From the NCBI RefSeq assembly GCF_900446215.1, contig NZ_UAQZ01000015.1, positions 186,001 to 250,000 of the forward strand: a stretch of 64,000 bases of DNA. Reading direction: 5' to 3'. Shown piece after piece: positions 53,776 through 63,436 of the stretch (positions are counted from its first letter, which is position 1; each line of letters starts with the position of its first letter). The notes under the pieces were generated by a model. That model did no database searches. It saw only the letters and a list, made by a program, of their open reading frames with translations, and was not told the origin of the DNA. Made by a program: the position numbers and the translations under genes. The stretch is from Burkholderia cenocepacia. Its GTDB lineage: Bacteria > Pseudomonadota > Gammaproteobacteria > Burkholderiales > Burkholderiaceae.

Positions 53776-53829
53776 GCGATGTCGTCGAGGCCCGGATCGG
53801 GCCTGCAAGCGCGGCGGTCGGGCCGCGGC

Positions 53830-54795
53830 TTACTTGATGACCGTCTTCGCTTCCTTCACGAGATCCGGCGACAGCGTGACGCCCTGCTTCGCGGCCGCGC
53901 CCGTATTCACGAACAGTTCGAGGTTGCTGCTCGTCTCCGACGCGATCGCGCCCGGCTTCTCGCCCTTCAGGATGCGCGCGACGACCTTGCCCGTCTGGCG
54001 GCCGAGGTCGCCGTAGTTGATGCCGAGCGCCGCGATGCCGCCGCGCTTCACGCTGTCGGTGTCGCCCGCGACGAGCGGAATCTTCGCTTCGTTCGCGACC
54101 TTCACCAGCGCTTCGTACGCGGACACGACGTTGTTGTCGGTGTTCGTGTAGATCACATCGACCTTGCCGATCAGGCTCTTCGCGGCCGGGCCGATGTCGA
54201 CGGTGCGCGGCGCGGCCGCTTCCTTCAGCGTCATCCCCTGCTTCGCGAGGATCTCCTTGAGCTCCTTCACGACGACGACCGAATTCGCCTCGCCCGGGTT
54301 GTAGACCATGCCGACCGTCTTCGCATTCGGCACGACGCGCTTGATCAGCGCGACCTGGCGATCGAGCGGCAGCTTGTCGGACACGCCCGTCACGTTGGTG
54401 CCCGACGGGCCCCAGCCCTTCACGAGCTGCGCGGCGACCGGGTCGGTGACGCCCGAGTAGACGACCGGCACGCTCTTCGTCGCGGCGACGACCGACTGCG
54501 CGGCCGGCGTTGCGATCGCGACGATCACGTCGGGCTTGTCGCCGACGAACTTGCGCGCGATCTGCGCGGCCGTGCCGGTGTTGCCCTGCGCGCTCTGGTA
54601 CTCCCACTTGAGCTTGTCGTCGCCGTAACCTTCCGCCTTCAGTTCGGCGCGCACGCCGTCGCGGATCGCATCGAGCGCCGGATGGTCGACGATCGACAGC
54701 ACCTTGACGGTCTGTGCATGCGCGGCGCCTGCCAGCGCGAGTGCGGCGACGCCGGCCGTGATCGAACGGATCGCGAAAGTCTTGAATCGCTTCAT
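53830..54795 (-). CDS. ABC transporter substrate-binding protein (PF04392 type)
   Basis: The 321-residue periplasmic protein has a signal peptide ending AGAAHA|QTVK. The two-lobed fold of the ABC_sub_bind family shows as VLSIVDHPALDAIRDGVRAEL, VGMVYNPGEANSV and IYTNTDNNVVSAYEALVKVA. It is the first gene of a binding protein-permease-ATPase operon. ATG 54795 follows GGGGGAGACTCACCC. TrpX-like proteins for tryptophan are one branch of this family, but the ligand here is unknown. Confidence 0.9.
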   Translation of the reverse strand: MKRFKTFAIRSITAGVAALALAGAAHAQTVKVLSIVDHPALDAIRDGVRAELKAEGYGDDKLKWEYQSAQGNTGTAAQIARKFVGDKPDVIVAIATPAAQSVVAATKSVPVVYSGVTDPVAAQLVKGWGPSGTNVTGVSDKLPLDRQVALIKRVVPNAKTVGMVYNPGEANSVVVVKELKEILAKQGMTLKEAAAPRTVDIGPAAKSLIGKVDVIYTNTDNNVVSAYEALVKVANEAKIPLVAGDTDSVKRGGIAALGINYGDLGRQTGKVVARILKGEKPGAIASETSSNLELFVNTGAAAKQGVTLSPDLVKEAKTVIK

Positions 54796-55127
54796 GGGTG
54801 AGTCTCCCCCGTATTGTGTCGGTTCTGGATGATGGATTCCCGCCGCCGTCGGGCGGGCGCCGCCCGTGCGTACGAGACGCGGGCGATCGGCCCGCGCACG
54901 CTCCGGGAAAGCGTGCAGCGGCGAACGCACGAGGATACCATTTCCGCAGACCACCGCCTGACTCCGTGCTTTCGCGCGGCGCGCCGGGCACCACCTCGCC
55001 GAGGCCCCGAGAAAGCGCGCCAAGCCTTGCCGGTGGCGGCGCCGATCCGCGTCGGCCAATGCGTCGGCCGCGCATGCGGCTTTACGCTATGCTGTCGGCC
55101 GACCCAATCCACTCCACCGGAGGGCAG
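54796..55127. other. Divergent promoter region without a gene
   Basis: These 332 bp separate the binding-protein gene from the small four-cysteine protein gene. Apart from the ribosome site next to each start I see no defined element. Confidence 0.4.
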
Positions 55128-55445
55128 ATGAAACGGGGTATCCGAGCCGCCGCATTCGCAGCATTCACCGCCGTCGCGCTGACGCCGCCGGGCGCGGCGT
55201 TCGCGCTGACCGACGGCAACGCGCAATACGACGACTGCATGCTCAACGCGCTGCGCGAAAGCCGCAACGGCGCGGCGGCCCAGTTGATCCAGCGCTCGTG
55301 CGACGCGCTGTACCGCAACAACGCGATGCTGCTGCCGCGCGAACGGCGCTTTCACGAGTGCGTCGTGCAGTCGCTGCCCGGCGTGCGCGACAACTACGCG
55401 ATCCAGCAGATCATGTCGATCTGCTCGCGGCGCGGGGAGATGTAG
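55128..55445 (+). CDS. Small secreted four-cysteine protein
   Basis: The 105-residue protein has a signal peptide (MKRGIRAAAFAAFTAVALTPPGAAFA) and a mature part of about 80 residues with four spaced cysteines (DDC, RSC, HEC, SIC). This resembles the VF_A0006-type family of four-cysteine secreted proteins, probably with two disulfides. Function is unknown. Start ATG 55128 follows CCGGAGGG. Confidence 0.72.
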   Translation: MKRGIRAAAFAAFTAVALTPPGAAFALTDGNAQYDDCMLNALRESRNGAAAQLIQRSCDALYRNNAMLLPRERRFHECVVQSLPGVRDNYAIQQIMSICSRRGEM

Positions 55446-55471
55446 GCATAGGCGCGCGTGCTGCGCCAATG

Positions 55472-55503
55472 AAAAAAGGGCCTGCGCGATGCAGGCCCTT
55501 TTC
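55472..55503. terminator. Bidirectional terminator before metQ
   Basis: A perfect 12-bp stem (55474-55485 with 55491-55502) with A- and T-tracts serves the small protein gene and metQ, which converge. Confidence 0.9.
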
Positions 55504-55531
55504 GTTCAGCGGTCCGACCGGTGAGCGGCGT

Positions 55532-56347
55532 TCAGAACGACGCGACCATCGAGCCCTTGAACTGCTTCTTGATGAATTCCTTCACTTCCGGCGACTGGTA
55601 CGCCTTGACCAGCTTCTTCACCCACGGCTGATCCTTGTCCTTCGCGCGCACGGCGATCAGGTTCGCGTACGGGCTCGTCAGCGATTCGAGCGCGATCGCG
55701 TCCTTGGTCGGCTGCAGATTCGCGGCCAGCGCGTAGTTCGTGTTGATCACGGCCGCGTCGACGTCCGACAGCACGCGCGGCAGTTGCGCGGCGTCGAGTT
55801 CGGAGATCTTCAGCTTCTTCGGGTTCTCGGCGATGTCGAGCACCGTCGCGTTGTTGCCGCCCGTGCCGGCGCCGGCCTTCAGCTTGATCACGCCTTGCGT
55901 CTGCAGCAGCAGCAGCGCGCGGTTCTCGTTCGACGGATCGTTCGGCACCGCGAGCTTCGCGCCCTGCGGCAGATCCTTCAGCGACTTGAACTTCTTCGAG
56001 TACACGCCGATCGGCGAGATGTAGGTCAGGCCCGCGCTGACGATCTTGTAGCCGCGCTGCTTCACCTGGCTGTCGAGGTAGGGCTGGTGCTGGAAGCTGT
56101 TCGCGTCGAGATCGCCCGAATCGAGCGCCGCGTTCGGCTGCACGTAGTCGTTGAACTCGATGACCTTCACGTTCAGGCCTTCCTTCTCTTTCGCGACCTT
56201 CTGCACGACTTGCCACACTTCCGAATCCGGGCCGGCGACCGTGCCGACCTTGATCACCTTGTCTTCGGCGTGCGCGCCTGCCGACAGCGTCAGCGCGGCG
56301 CCGGTGGCCAGCACGGAAAATACCTTCAGGAGACTGCGACGCTTCAT
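55532..56347 (-). CDS. metQ: MetQ/NlpA-family substrate-binding protein
   Basis: The 271-residue protein fits the methionine ABC importer binding protein: VIEFNDYVQPNAALDSGDLDANSFQHQPYL is the family signature. The signal peptide starts MKRRSLLKVF and ends at AHA|EDK; there is no lipobox cysteine, unlike the usual lipoprotein form. No metN or metI lies next to it, so it must use a distant transporter or have another ligand. Confidence 0.88.
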   Translation of the reverse strand: MKRRSLLKVFSVLATGAALTLSAGAHAEDKVIKVGTVAGPDSEVWQVVQKVAKEKEGLNVKVIEFNDYVQPNAALDSGDLDANSFQHQPYLDSQVKQRGYKIVSAGLTYISPIGVYSKKFKSLKDLPQGAKLAVPNDPSNENRALLLLQTQGVIKLKAGAGTGGNNATVLDIAENPKKLKISELDAAQLPRVLSDVDAAVINTNYALAANLQPTKDAIALESLTSPYANLIAVRAKDKDQPWVKKLVKAYQSPEVKEFIKKQFKGSMVASF

Positions 56348-56573
56348 CTGTTTCTCGCTTTCTTGCTTACTGGAAATGGGGCGCGATACGGGTATGCCCG
56401 GACTCGCAGGAAGGGCCAAATGGTGTCACAGGATCGGCGGGAAGTGAAATACATCCCGCTCATATGGGTATGCACCAGCGCAGTGCCGGCGGCCGCCGCA
56501 CAACTCGGCCGTTAGTTGCATTTTTCCTCGACGCATCGGCCCATTGGTCCATCGGCCGATCGGCCGATACACG

Positions 56574-58211
56574 TCACGCCGCCACCGTCTCGTCGGCCGC
56601 CTTCGTGCCGAAAGCCGGCTCGGCCGCCCATGCACCGGTCCCGCGCGGCGACGGGCCGCCGGTATTGGCGACCCGGAACGCGCCGACCGCGTCGCGCAGC
56701 CGCGCGGCCTGTTCCTGCAGCGACGCAGCGGCCGCGGCCGCTTCCTCGACCAGCGCCGCATTCTGCTGCGTCACCTGGTCCATCTGCGTGACCGCGCGGC
56801 CGACCTGCGTGATGCCGCTCGCCTGCTCCTCGGACGCCGCCGCGATCTCGCCCATGATGTCGGTCACGCGTGCGACCGCCTGCAGGATCTCGCCCATCGT
56901 CGTGCCGGCCTGGCCGACCAGCGTCGAGCCGTTGCGCACGCGCTCGACCGAATCGACGATCAGCGCGCGGATCTCCTTCGCGGCCGTCGCGCTGCGCTGC
57001 GCGAGCGAGCGCACCTCGCCCGCGACCACCGCGAAGCCGCGGCCCTGCTCGCCCGCGCGCGCGGCTTCGACCGCCGCGTTCAGCGCGAGGATGTTGGTCT
57101 GGAACGCGATGCCCTCGATCACGCCGATGATGTCGGCGATCTTGCGCGAGCTGTCGTCGATCTCGCCCATCGTGCCGATCACGCGGTTCACGACGTCGCT
57201 GCCCGCACGCGCGATGTCCGACGCATTGTTCGCGAGCCCGCTCGCCTGCCGCGCGTTGTCCGCGTTCTGCTTCACCGTCGCGGTCAACTGCTCCATGCTC
57301 GCGGCGGTTTCCTCGAGCGACGCGGCCTGCTCCTCGGTGCGCTGCGACAGGTCGTCGTTGCCGGCCGAAATCTGGCGGCTCGCCGACGCGATCGATTCGG
57401 CCGACTGGCGAATCCCGCCGATCGTCGCCTGCAACCGTGCCTGCATGTCGTGCATCGCGGCCATCATGCTGGTGCGATCGCCCGCGCGCACCGGCACCGG
57501 CTGCGTGAGGTCGCCCTGCGCGATGCGCGTCGCGAGCGCGACCGCTTCGTCCGGCTCGCCGCCGAGGCTGCCGCGCACGTTGCGGATGATCACCAGCATC
57601 GCCGCGCTGATCACGAAGCCGATCACGAACACCATGGCCAGATGGCCGAACAGCGTCCGGTAGTACACGGTGTCGATGTCCTTCAGGAACACGCCGCTCG
57701 AGATATTCCAGTCCCACGGCGCGAACCGCGTGACGTAGCTGATCTTCGGCACGGCCGTCTCGCTGTGCGGCAGCCGCCCGCGATATTCGGCGAAGCCGCT
57801 GCCGGTCGCCTTCGCCGCGTTCAGGATCGTCACGAACAGCGGCTTGCCGTCCGGATCGAGATAGTCGCCGACCTGCGTGTTGACGAGTTTCGGCAGCGTC
57901 GGATGCATCAGCACGACCGGCTTCGAATCCATCACGAACACGTAGCCCGAATCGCCGTAGCGCATCGCGGCGAGGCTCGCGAGCGCGTCGCGCTTCGCGT
58001 TGGCCTCGGGCAGCGTGCCGCTCTGCGCGAGCGCGTGATAGGCCTTCACGATGCCCGCCGCCGAGTCGACGAGATTCGCGATGCCGGCCTTGCGTTCGGC
58101 GAGCATCGTCGCGCGCGTCTCGTAGGCGCTCCATGCGCCGACGCCCAGAAGACCGATCCATACCAGCGCAAGCGCGAGCCACAGCTTGCGGTTCAAACTC
58201 ATTCTGCTCAT
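56574..58211 (-). CDS. Methyl-accepting chemotaxis protein with single Cache domain
   Basis: The 545-residue chemoreceptor has a first membrane helix at residues 8-28, a periplasmic sensor of about 150 residues with the sCache pattern ([29 protein letters not shown]), a second helix near 190-210, HAMP, and the signalling hairpin [30 protein letters not shown]. The C-terminus lacks an NWETF-type CheR tether. Cache sensors of this type often bind small carboxylates; the ligand is unknown. Starts 58211 and 58202 are both possible. Confidence 0.93.
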   Translation of the reverse strand: MSRMSLNRKLWLALALVWIGLLGVGAWSAYETRATMLAERKAGIANLVDSAAGIVKAYHALAQSGTLPEANAKRDALASLAAMRYGDSGYVFVMDSKPVVLMHPTLPKLVNTQVGDYLDPDGKPLFVTILNAAKATGSGFAEYRGRLPHSETAVPKISYVTRFAPWDWNISSGVFLKDIDTVYYRTLFGHLAMVFVIGFVISAAMLVIIRNVRGSLGGEPDEAVALATRIAQGDLTQPVPVRAGDRTSMMAAMHDMQARLQATIGGIRQSAESIASASRQISAGNDDLSQRTEEQAASLEETAASMEQLTATVKQNADNARQASGLANNASDIARAGSDVVNRVIGTMGEIDDSSRKIADIIGVIEGIAFQTNILALNAAVEAARAGEQGRGFAVVAGEVRSLAQRSATAAKEIRALIVDSVERVRNGSTLVGQAGTTMGEILQAVARVTDIMGEIAAASEEQASGITQVGRAVTQMDQVTQQNAALVEEAAAAAASLQEQAARLRDAVGAFRVANTGGPSPRGTGAWAAEPAFGTKAADETVAA

Positions 58212-58442
58212 CTGCGTGCCTCTGTCGATGTCGATGCATCCGACGCGCGAACGGCCGGCCGCGCGCAAACGGTTGCTCTTTTATTTACGGCAACGAGGCT
58301 TACATCTTGAATACGCGTCGCCGCGGCGAACCGGCGATCGACAGGCCCCCACGCGGCGCGCCGGCGCGACAGCCCGCATCCGCTGTGCTAAAAAGACCGG
58401 CTGGCCGGCGCGCGAAGCGCCGGCATCATTCCAGGGGCATCC

Positions 58443-58733
58443 ATGTACGTCATCGACATCCACTACACCGCGTCGCTCGAGCGCATCGACGACGCGCTCG
58501 AACGCCATCGCGCGTACCTGCAGCCGCAGTTCGACAAGGGCATCTTCATCGCGGCGGGGCCGAAGGTGCCGCGCGCAGGCGGCATGATCCTCGCGGCCCG
58601 CATCGATCGCGACGCACTCGACGCGATCCTCGAGACCGACCCGTTCGTCACCGAGGGGCTCGCCACGTATCGCGTGACGGAATTCCGGATCACCCGCGCC
58701 GCGTCGGGCTTCAACGTGCCGGCGCTGCCGTAA
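58443..58733 (+). CDS. YciI-family protein
   Basis: The 96-residue cytoplasmic protein has the YCII fold: YVIDIHYTASLERIDDALERHRAYLQPQFDKGIFIAAGP with the conserved His in the helix and Asp/Gly following, then DPFVTEGLATYRVTEF. Family members are putative small isomerase- or dehydrochlorinase-like enzymes; no substrate can be named. It is a lone gene on the plus strand between two minus-strand blocks. Confidence 0.85.
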   Translation: MYVIDIHYTASLERIDDALERHRAYLQPQFDKGIFIAAGPKVPRAGGMILAARIDRDALDAILETDPFVTEGLATYRVTEFRITRAASGFNVPALP

Positions 58734-58825
58734 CGCGGCTTCGGCGCAATACGTGCGCAATACGCGCGCATGCCGACGCGCCGCCCGGCGGGCAGCGCAT
58801 GCGCGCAACGATGAGAGCGGGGAAA

Positions 58826-58852
58826 CGTGACGGCGCGAACACGGCCGTCACG
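58826..58852. other. Hairpin between YciI and sco genes
   Basis: CGTGACGGC (58826-58834) pairs with GCCGTCACG (58844-58852). It lies between convergent genes but lacks a T-tract. Confidence 0.45.
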
Positions 58853-58885
58853 CGAAACGCCGGGCGGGCGCCCGGCGGCGGCCGG

Positions 58886-59512
58886 TCAGTCGACCAGCAG
58901 CTTCAGGTCGTGGACCCACGGGGCCGGGCCCTGGCCGTCGCGCACGAACAGGCGCAGCTTGCCGTCGCGGTCGAACACGTAGCTCGCGGCCGTGTGATCC
59001 ATCGTGTAGCTGCCGGGCGTCTTGCCGGGCACCTTCGCGTAGTACACGCGGAAATCCTTCGTGACCTTCTTGAGCGCCGCTTCGTCGGCCGGCCGCAGGC
59101 CGATGAACGACGGATCGAACGCGGGCACGTACTGGCCGAGCAGCGCCGGCGTGTCGCGCTCCGGATCGACGGTGACGAACAGCACCTGCACGCGCTTCGC
59201 GGCATCCGGCCCGAGCTGCTTCAGCGCTTCGGACAATTCCGCCATCGTGGTCGGGCACACGTCCGGGCAATGCGTATAGCCGAAGAACATCACGACGGCC
59301 TTGCCCTTGAAGTCGGCGAGCGTGCGGACCTTGCCGCTCGTATCGGGCAGCGCGAAGTCGCTGCCGAACTGCGTGTTGCCGGTGATGTCGAGATTCTGGA
59401 ATTTCGGCGCGTTGTCGCATCCCGCGAGCAGCAGCGCTGCCGTGAATGCGCACGCGAGCATCCAGCCTTGGCGCGCGCGGCGCCCGAACCGTGATGGGAG
59501 CATTGCGTTCAA
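58886..59512 (-). CDS. SCO1/SenC copper chaperone for cytochrome c oxidase
   Basis: The 208-residue membrane-attached thioredoxin-like protein delivers copper to the CuA site. The N-terminus has a lipobox-like LLLAGC. The copper ligands are the Cys pair of YTHCPDVCP and a distal His in YTMDHTAASYV. It lies 9 bp after ctaB at the end of the oxidase assembly operon. Confidence 0.94.
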   Translation of the reverse strand: MNAMLPSRFGRRARQGWMLACAFTAALLLAGCDNAPKFQNLDITGNTQFGSDFALPDTSGKVRTLADFKGKAVVMFFGYTHCPDVCPTTMAELSEALKQLGPDAAKRVQVLFVTVDPERDTPALLGQYVPAFDPSFIGLRPADEAALKKVTKDFRVYYAKVPGKTPGSYTMDHTAASYVFDRDGKLRLFVRDGQGPAPWVHDLKLLVD

Positions 59513-59521
59513 ACCGTGCGG

Positions 59522-60424
59522 TTACACGCCGAGCAGCGGGCGTGCGTAGTGATCGACGAGCAGCGCGGCAAACAGCAGCGACAGATAGACGATCGAGTAG
59601 CGGAAGGCCTTGCGGGCGAGTTCGTCCGAATAGTCGCGATGGATCTTCCACGCATACGCGAGGAACACCGCGCCGAGCAGTACCGCGCTCGTCAGGTAGA
59701 CGGCCCCGCTCATCCCGGAAATGAAGGGCATCAGCGTGACCGCGAACAGGATCACCGTGTACAGCAGGATGTGCAGCCGCGTGAACTTCTCGCCGTGCGT
59801 GACGGGCAGCATCGGCAGCCCCGCGTTCTCGTAATCCTTGCGGCGATAGAGCGCGAGCACCCAGAAATGCGGCGGCGTCCACACGAAGATGATCAGCACG
59901 AGGATCCACGCGTCGCCCGGCACCGCGCCGGTGACGGCGGCCCAGCCGAGCGCCGGCGGCATCGCGCCCGACGCGCCGCCGATCACGATGTTCTGCGGCG
60001 TCATCGGCTTGAGCAGCAGCGTGTAGATCACCGCGTAGCCGACGAACGTCGCGATCGTCAGCCACATCGTCAACGGATTCGTGAACGTATAGAGCGTCCA
60101 TGCGCCGACGCTGCCGAGCACGGCCGAGAACAGCAGGATCTGCGGCGTCGTGATCTCGCCGCGCGCGGACGGGCGCCATGCGGTGCGGCGCATCATCGCG
60201 TCGATCTTCTGTTCGACGAGGCAGTTGATCGCGAACGCGGCGCCGGCCAGCAGCCAGATGCCGACGGTGCCGCCGATCAGCACATGCCACGGCACCATGC
60301 CCGGCGTCGCGAGGAACATGCCGATCACCGCGCAGAACACCGCGAGCTGCGTGACACGCGGCTTCGTCAGCGCCATGTACTGGGAAAAGCGGCTACCGGG
60401 CGATTGGGAGAGGGTGCTTTGCAT
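59522..60424 (-). CDS. ctaB: Protoheme IX farnesyltransferase (heme O synthase)
   Basis: The 300-residue membrane prenyltransferase has the two aspartate-rich regions: [24 protein letters not shown] (DxxMxRT) and the later [15 protein letters not shown]. About nine hydrophobic segments are visible. It makes heme O for the oxidase and is followed by the heme A synthase step encoded by ctaA upstream. ATG 60424 starts at [23 protein letters not shown]. Confidence 0.96.
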
Positions 60425-60432
60425 GGGGGCGG

Positions 60433-61545
60433 TCACGCCGGGGCGGCGTCGCGCGCAGGCTGCGCGACACGGCCGGGGCGGCTTGAAAGGATGCGAAAGT
60501 TTAACATGACGACGAGCAGCAGCAGGATCGCGGCCCCGCCGTTGTGCGCGACGGCGACGGGCAGCGGCCACTGCAGCACGATGTTGGTCAGGCCCGTCAC
60601 GAACTGCAGCAGGACGACCAGCAGCACGCCGTTCGCGGGCCGCCGCAGCGATTCGAAGCGGCGCATCTTCAGCGCGAACGCGACCAGGTACGCGACCACG
60701 ACGAACGCGAACGTGCGGTGCGTCCAGTGGATCGCGACCAGCGCGTCCTGCGTGATCGCGTCGCCGTCCTTCGTCATCCCGAGCGCGCGCCACAGGTGAA
60801 AGCCGTGCTGGAAGTCCATCGGCGGAATCCACTGGCCGTTGCAGGTCGGGAAGTCGGTGCACGCGAGCACCGCGTAGTTCGTGCTCACCCAGCCGCCGAG
60901 CGCGATCTGCACGACCAGCAGCACGAGCGCCGCGAGCGCGGCCGCGCGGTAACGCCCGGCCTCGGGGTCATACGACGGCAGCGGCGTCTGGCGCGCCGCG
61001 AGCCAACCCAGCGTGCCGAGCAGCGTGAGGCCGAGCAGCAAGTGGATCGTGACGATCACCGGTTGCAGCTTCATCGTGACCGTCCATGCGCCGAACGCGC
61101 CCTGCACGAGAATCAGCAGCAGCAGGCTCGTCGGCCACCACGGCGACACGTGCAGCGGGCGGCGACGCAGCCGCGCGGCCCATGCGATCACGGTCTGCGC
61201 GATGATCAGCACGCCGATCGCCATCGCGAAATAGCGGTGGATCATCTCGATCCACGCCTTCGTCATGCTGACCGGCCCGGTCGGCATCGCCTGGTGCGCG
61301 GCCGTGATCGCCGCGTGCGCGATGAACGGCGACGACGTGCCGTAGCAGCCTGGCCAGTCGGGACAGCCGAGCCCCGAATCGGTCAGCCGCGTGAAGCCGC
61401 CGAACATCACGAGGTCGAGGGTCAGGAAGGTGGTGATCCACACGAGCTTGCGAAACTTGTCGTCGTCGGCCTTCACCCACACGTACGACAGCGGCAGCAG
61501 CGCGATGCACAAGCCGATCAGGCCGAGTTGCAGTAGATACGACAT
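60433..61545 (-). CDS. ctaA: Heme A synthase CtaA (COX15 family)
   Basis: The 370-residue membrane protein oxidises heme O to heme A. Family marks are [22 protein letters not shown] near the first loop, the histidines in [12 protein letters not shown] and [14 protein letters not shown], and [16 protein letters not shown]. Eight hydrophobic helices are visible. It lies 8 bp before ctaB in transcription order. Confidence 0.95.
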
Positions 61546-61570
61546 CGGAATGGTGCCTCGTTCTCTCGCC

Positions 61571-62203
61571 TTAACCGATGCTCGACCACTTCAGCAGCTT
61601 CGTCACGTCCGACTTGATCTTGCTGGGATTCGGGTCTTTCGGGAAACGCATCATCAGGTTGCCGTTCGGGTCGACCATGTAGATGTGGTCGCTGTCCTTC
61701 GTGCCGGCGTCGGCCGGCAGCCACGCGGCCACCGCGGCCGGATCGGCGACGAGCCGGCGCGTGTCCGGATACGCGTCCAGCACCTTCTGCGGCACCGCGC
61801 CCGCATCGCTGCGCAGCCACACCATCGTGATCCGGTGCCGTTCTCCCGCCTGCGTGACGCGGATCTGGCGCATGAAATAGAGCTTCTGCGCGCACGCGTC
61901 GTCGCACGCGCTGCGGTCGGTCATCACGAACAGCCAGACGCCGCGCAGCGACGACAGCGGCACCGTCTTGCCGGCTTCGTCGGTGACCTGCAGATCCGCC
62001 GGGATCGGGCGCTGCGGCTCGATCAGCGTGCCGTAGTTGGTCGACCCGCCCTTCGGCTTGATCACGTAATAGGTGAAGTACGACGCGATCATCGGCGCGG
62101 CGCACACGAGACCCAGCAGCACGAGCATCCAGCGGCCGCGCTTGCGGGCCGCGGGCGACATCGGCGCAGCGGCCGGACCCTGACGTGGAGATTGCATGGA
62201 CAA
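61571..62203 (-). CDS. Membrane-anchored Sco-like thioredoxin-fold protein
   Basis: The 210-residue protein has one N-terminal membrane helix (WMLVLLGLVCAAPMIASYFTYYVI) and a periplasmic domain. CDDAC has the Cys-X3-Cys spacing of Sco copper sites, and a downstream His in SDHIYMVDPNGNLMMRFP takes the place of the third ligand. It lies between SURF1 and ctaA, where Burkholderia genomes carry a conserved 'hypothetical' gene; a copper or redox role in oxidase assembly is inferred. Confidence 0.82.
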   Translation of the reverse strand: MSMQSPRQGPAAAPMSPAARKRGRWMLVLLGLVCAAPMIASYFTYYVIKPKGGSTNYGTLIEPQRPIPADLQVTDEAGKTVPLSSLRGVWLFVMTDRSACDDACAQKLYFMRQIRVTQAGERHRITMVWLRSDAGAVPQKVLDAYPDTRRLVADPAAVAAWLPADAGTKDSDHIYMVDPNGNLMMRFPKDPNPSKIKSDVTKLLKWSSIG

Positions 62204-62257
62204 ATCAGACCTCTCGAAACGAACCCGCGGCGCGCTCGCCGCGTCCTGGCATGACGC

Positions 62258-62971
62258 TCACGCGCCGGCCGACTTCTTCGCCGCACGCCGCGCGGCGTAC
62301 AGCCCGAAGCCGAGCGCGGCCGCCGCCATCGCCCACCACTGAAACATGTAACCGTAATTGCGCTCGACGCCGGTCGTCGCCGCCGGCCAGTCGCGCACGA
62401 GTTTGTCGCCGTCGTCGCTCGTCTGCTGGATCACGAACGGCTGCAGCGGCAGCCCGGTTTCCTTCGCATACGCGGCGACGTCGAGGTTCTGCCGGATCTT
62501 CTGATGCGCGGCCGACCCGCCTTCGCCGAGCTCGAACGCGCGCGACGCATCGGCGCGCGCGATGCCGACGATCTCGACGTCGCCCGCCGGCGTCGCGAAC
62601 GGCTCGATCGCCGTGCGATCGGCGATATTGCGCGGCAGCCACCCGCGGTTCACGAGCACGACGCCGCCGCCCGTGAGTTTAAACGGCATCACGACGTAAA
62701 AACCCGGCTGGTCGTTATACGGCCGATTGTCGAGGAACACCGCTTGCTCGGGCATGAAACGGCCCTTTGCCCGCACGCGATGAAACTCGATCGACGCGAG
62801 CGGAACCGGCTGCGCGCCGATGTCGACAGGGGCCGCCTGCTCGTAGCGCTCGATGCTCGCCTGCAGCGCTTCCTTCTGGTGCGCGCGGTCGCGCTGCCAG
62901 AAACCGAGACGGATCGTGACGGCGACGACGACGAGGATCAGCAACGCGGGCAGCCAGCGGATCTTCATCAT
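62258..62971 (-). CDS. SURF1-family cytochrome oxidase biogenesis protein
   Basis: The 237-residue protein has the SURF1 topology: an N-terminal helix (LPALLILVVVAVTIRLGFWQRDRA), a periplasmic domain with VFLDNRPYNDQPGFYVVMPF and VLVNRGWLPR, and a C-terminal helix (NYGYMFQWWAMAAAALGFGLY). SURF1 helps place heme A in subunit I. The start at 62971 gives MMKIRW; a longer open frame upstream is antisense to the neighbouring gene and rejected. Confidence 0.94.
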   Translation of the reverse strand: MMKIRWLPALLILVVVAVTIRLGFWQRDRAHQKEALQASIERYEQAAPVDIGAQPVPLASIEFHRVRAKGRFMPEQAVFLDNRPYNDQPGFYVVMPFKLTGGGVVLVNRGWLPRNIADRTAIEPFATPAGDVEIVGIARADASRAFELGEGGSAAHQKIRQNLDVAAYAKETGLPLQPFVIQQTSDDGDKLVRDWPAATTGVERNYGYMFQWWAMAAAALGFGLYAARRAAKKSAGA

Positions 62972-63052
62972 GCGGCCCGCCCGGCACCTGCGCGAAAGCG
63001 AAGTGCGATAATTATCCTCTTCCTTTCGAATTGCCGTCGTCCGGTTCGTGTC

Positions 63053-63262
63053 ATGCACATACTCGTTCCCATCGCCTTCGTCCTCATCATTGCCAGCATG
63101 GGCTCGGCGCTCTACTTCATGATGCACGACCGCGGCCATACGAAGCGCATGGTCTGGTCGCTCGCCACCCGCGTCGGGCTGTCGGTGTCGCTGTTCCTGC
63201 TCATCCTGTTCGCGAACTGGATGGGCTGGATCCATTCGACCGGCCTGCCGATCGGGCGTTGA
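63053..63262 (+). CDS. Twin transmembrane protein (DUF2909 type)
   Basis: The 69-residue protein consists of two hydrophobic helices (LVPIAFVLIIASMGSALYFMM and VGLSVSLFLLILFANWMG) joined by a short basic loop (HDRGHTKRM). Such proteins are regularly found between oxidase subunit III and SURF1. It is on the opposite strand to the oxidase genes, divergent from SURF1 across 81 bp. Function is unknown. Confidence 0.85.
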   Translation: MHILVPIAFVLIIASMGSALYFMMHDRGHTKRMVWSLATRVGLSVSLFLLILFANWMGWIHSTGLPIGR

Positions 63263-63396
63263 TGCCGTTGCCGCGCCGGCCGCTGTGACATTTCGCCGCA
63301 CGGCCGCGCCACCAAGCAAAAGCGCCGCCTGACTGAGTCGCGGCGGCGCCAGGGTGGTGTCGCTCGCGGCTTCGCCGCCGCGCGCTCGACACCAAT

Positions 63397-63428
63397 GAAA
63401 ACGGCCCGCGCATTGCTGCGCGGGCCGT
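63397..63428 (-). terminator. Terminator after cytochrome oxidase subunit III
   Basis: On the minus strand a 12-bp stem (63428-63417 with 63412-63401) with a four-base loop is followed by four T. GC-rich secondary structures also fill 63311-63390 on the other side. Confidence 0.8.
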
Positions 63429-63436
63429 CGTTCCAT

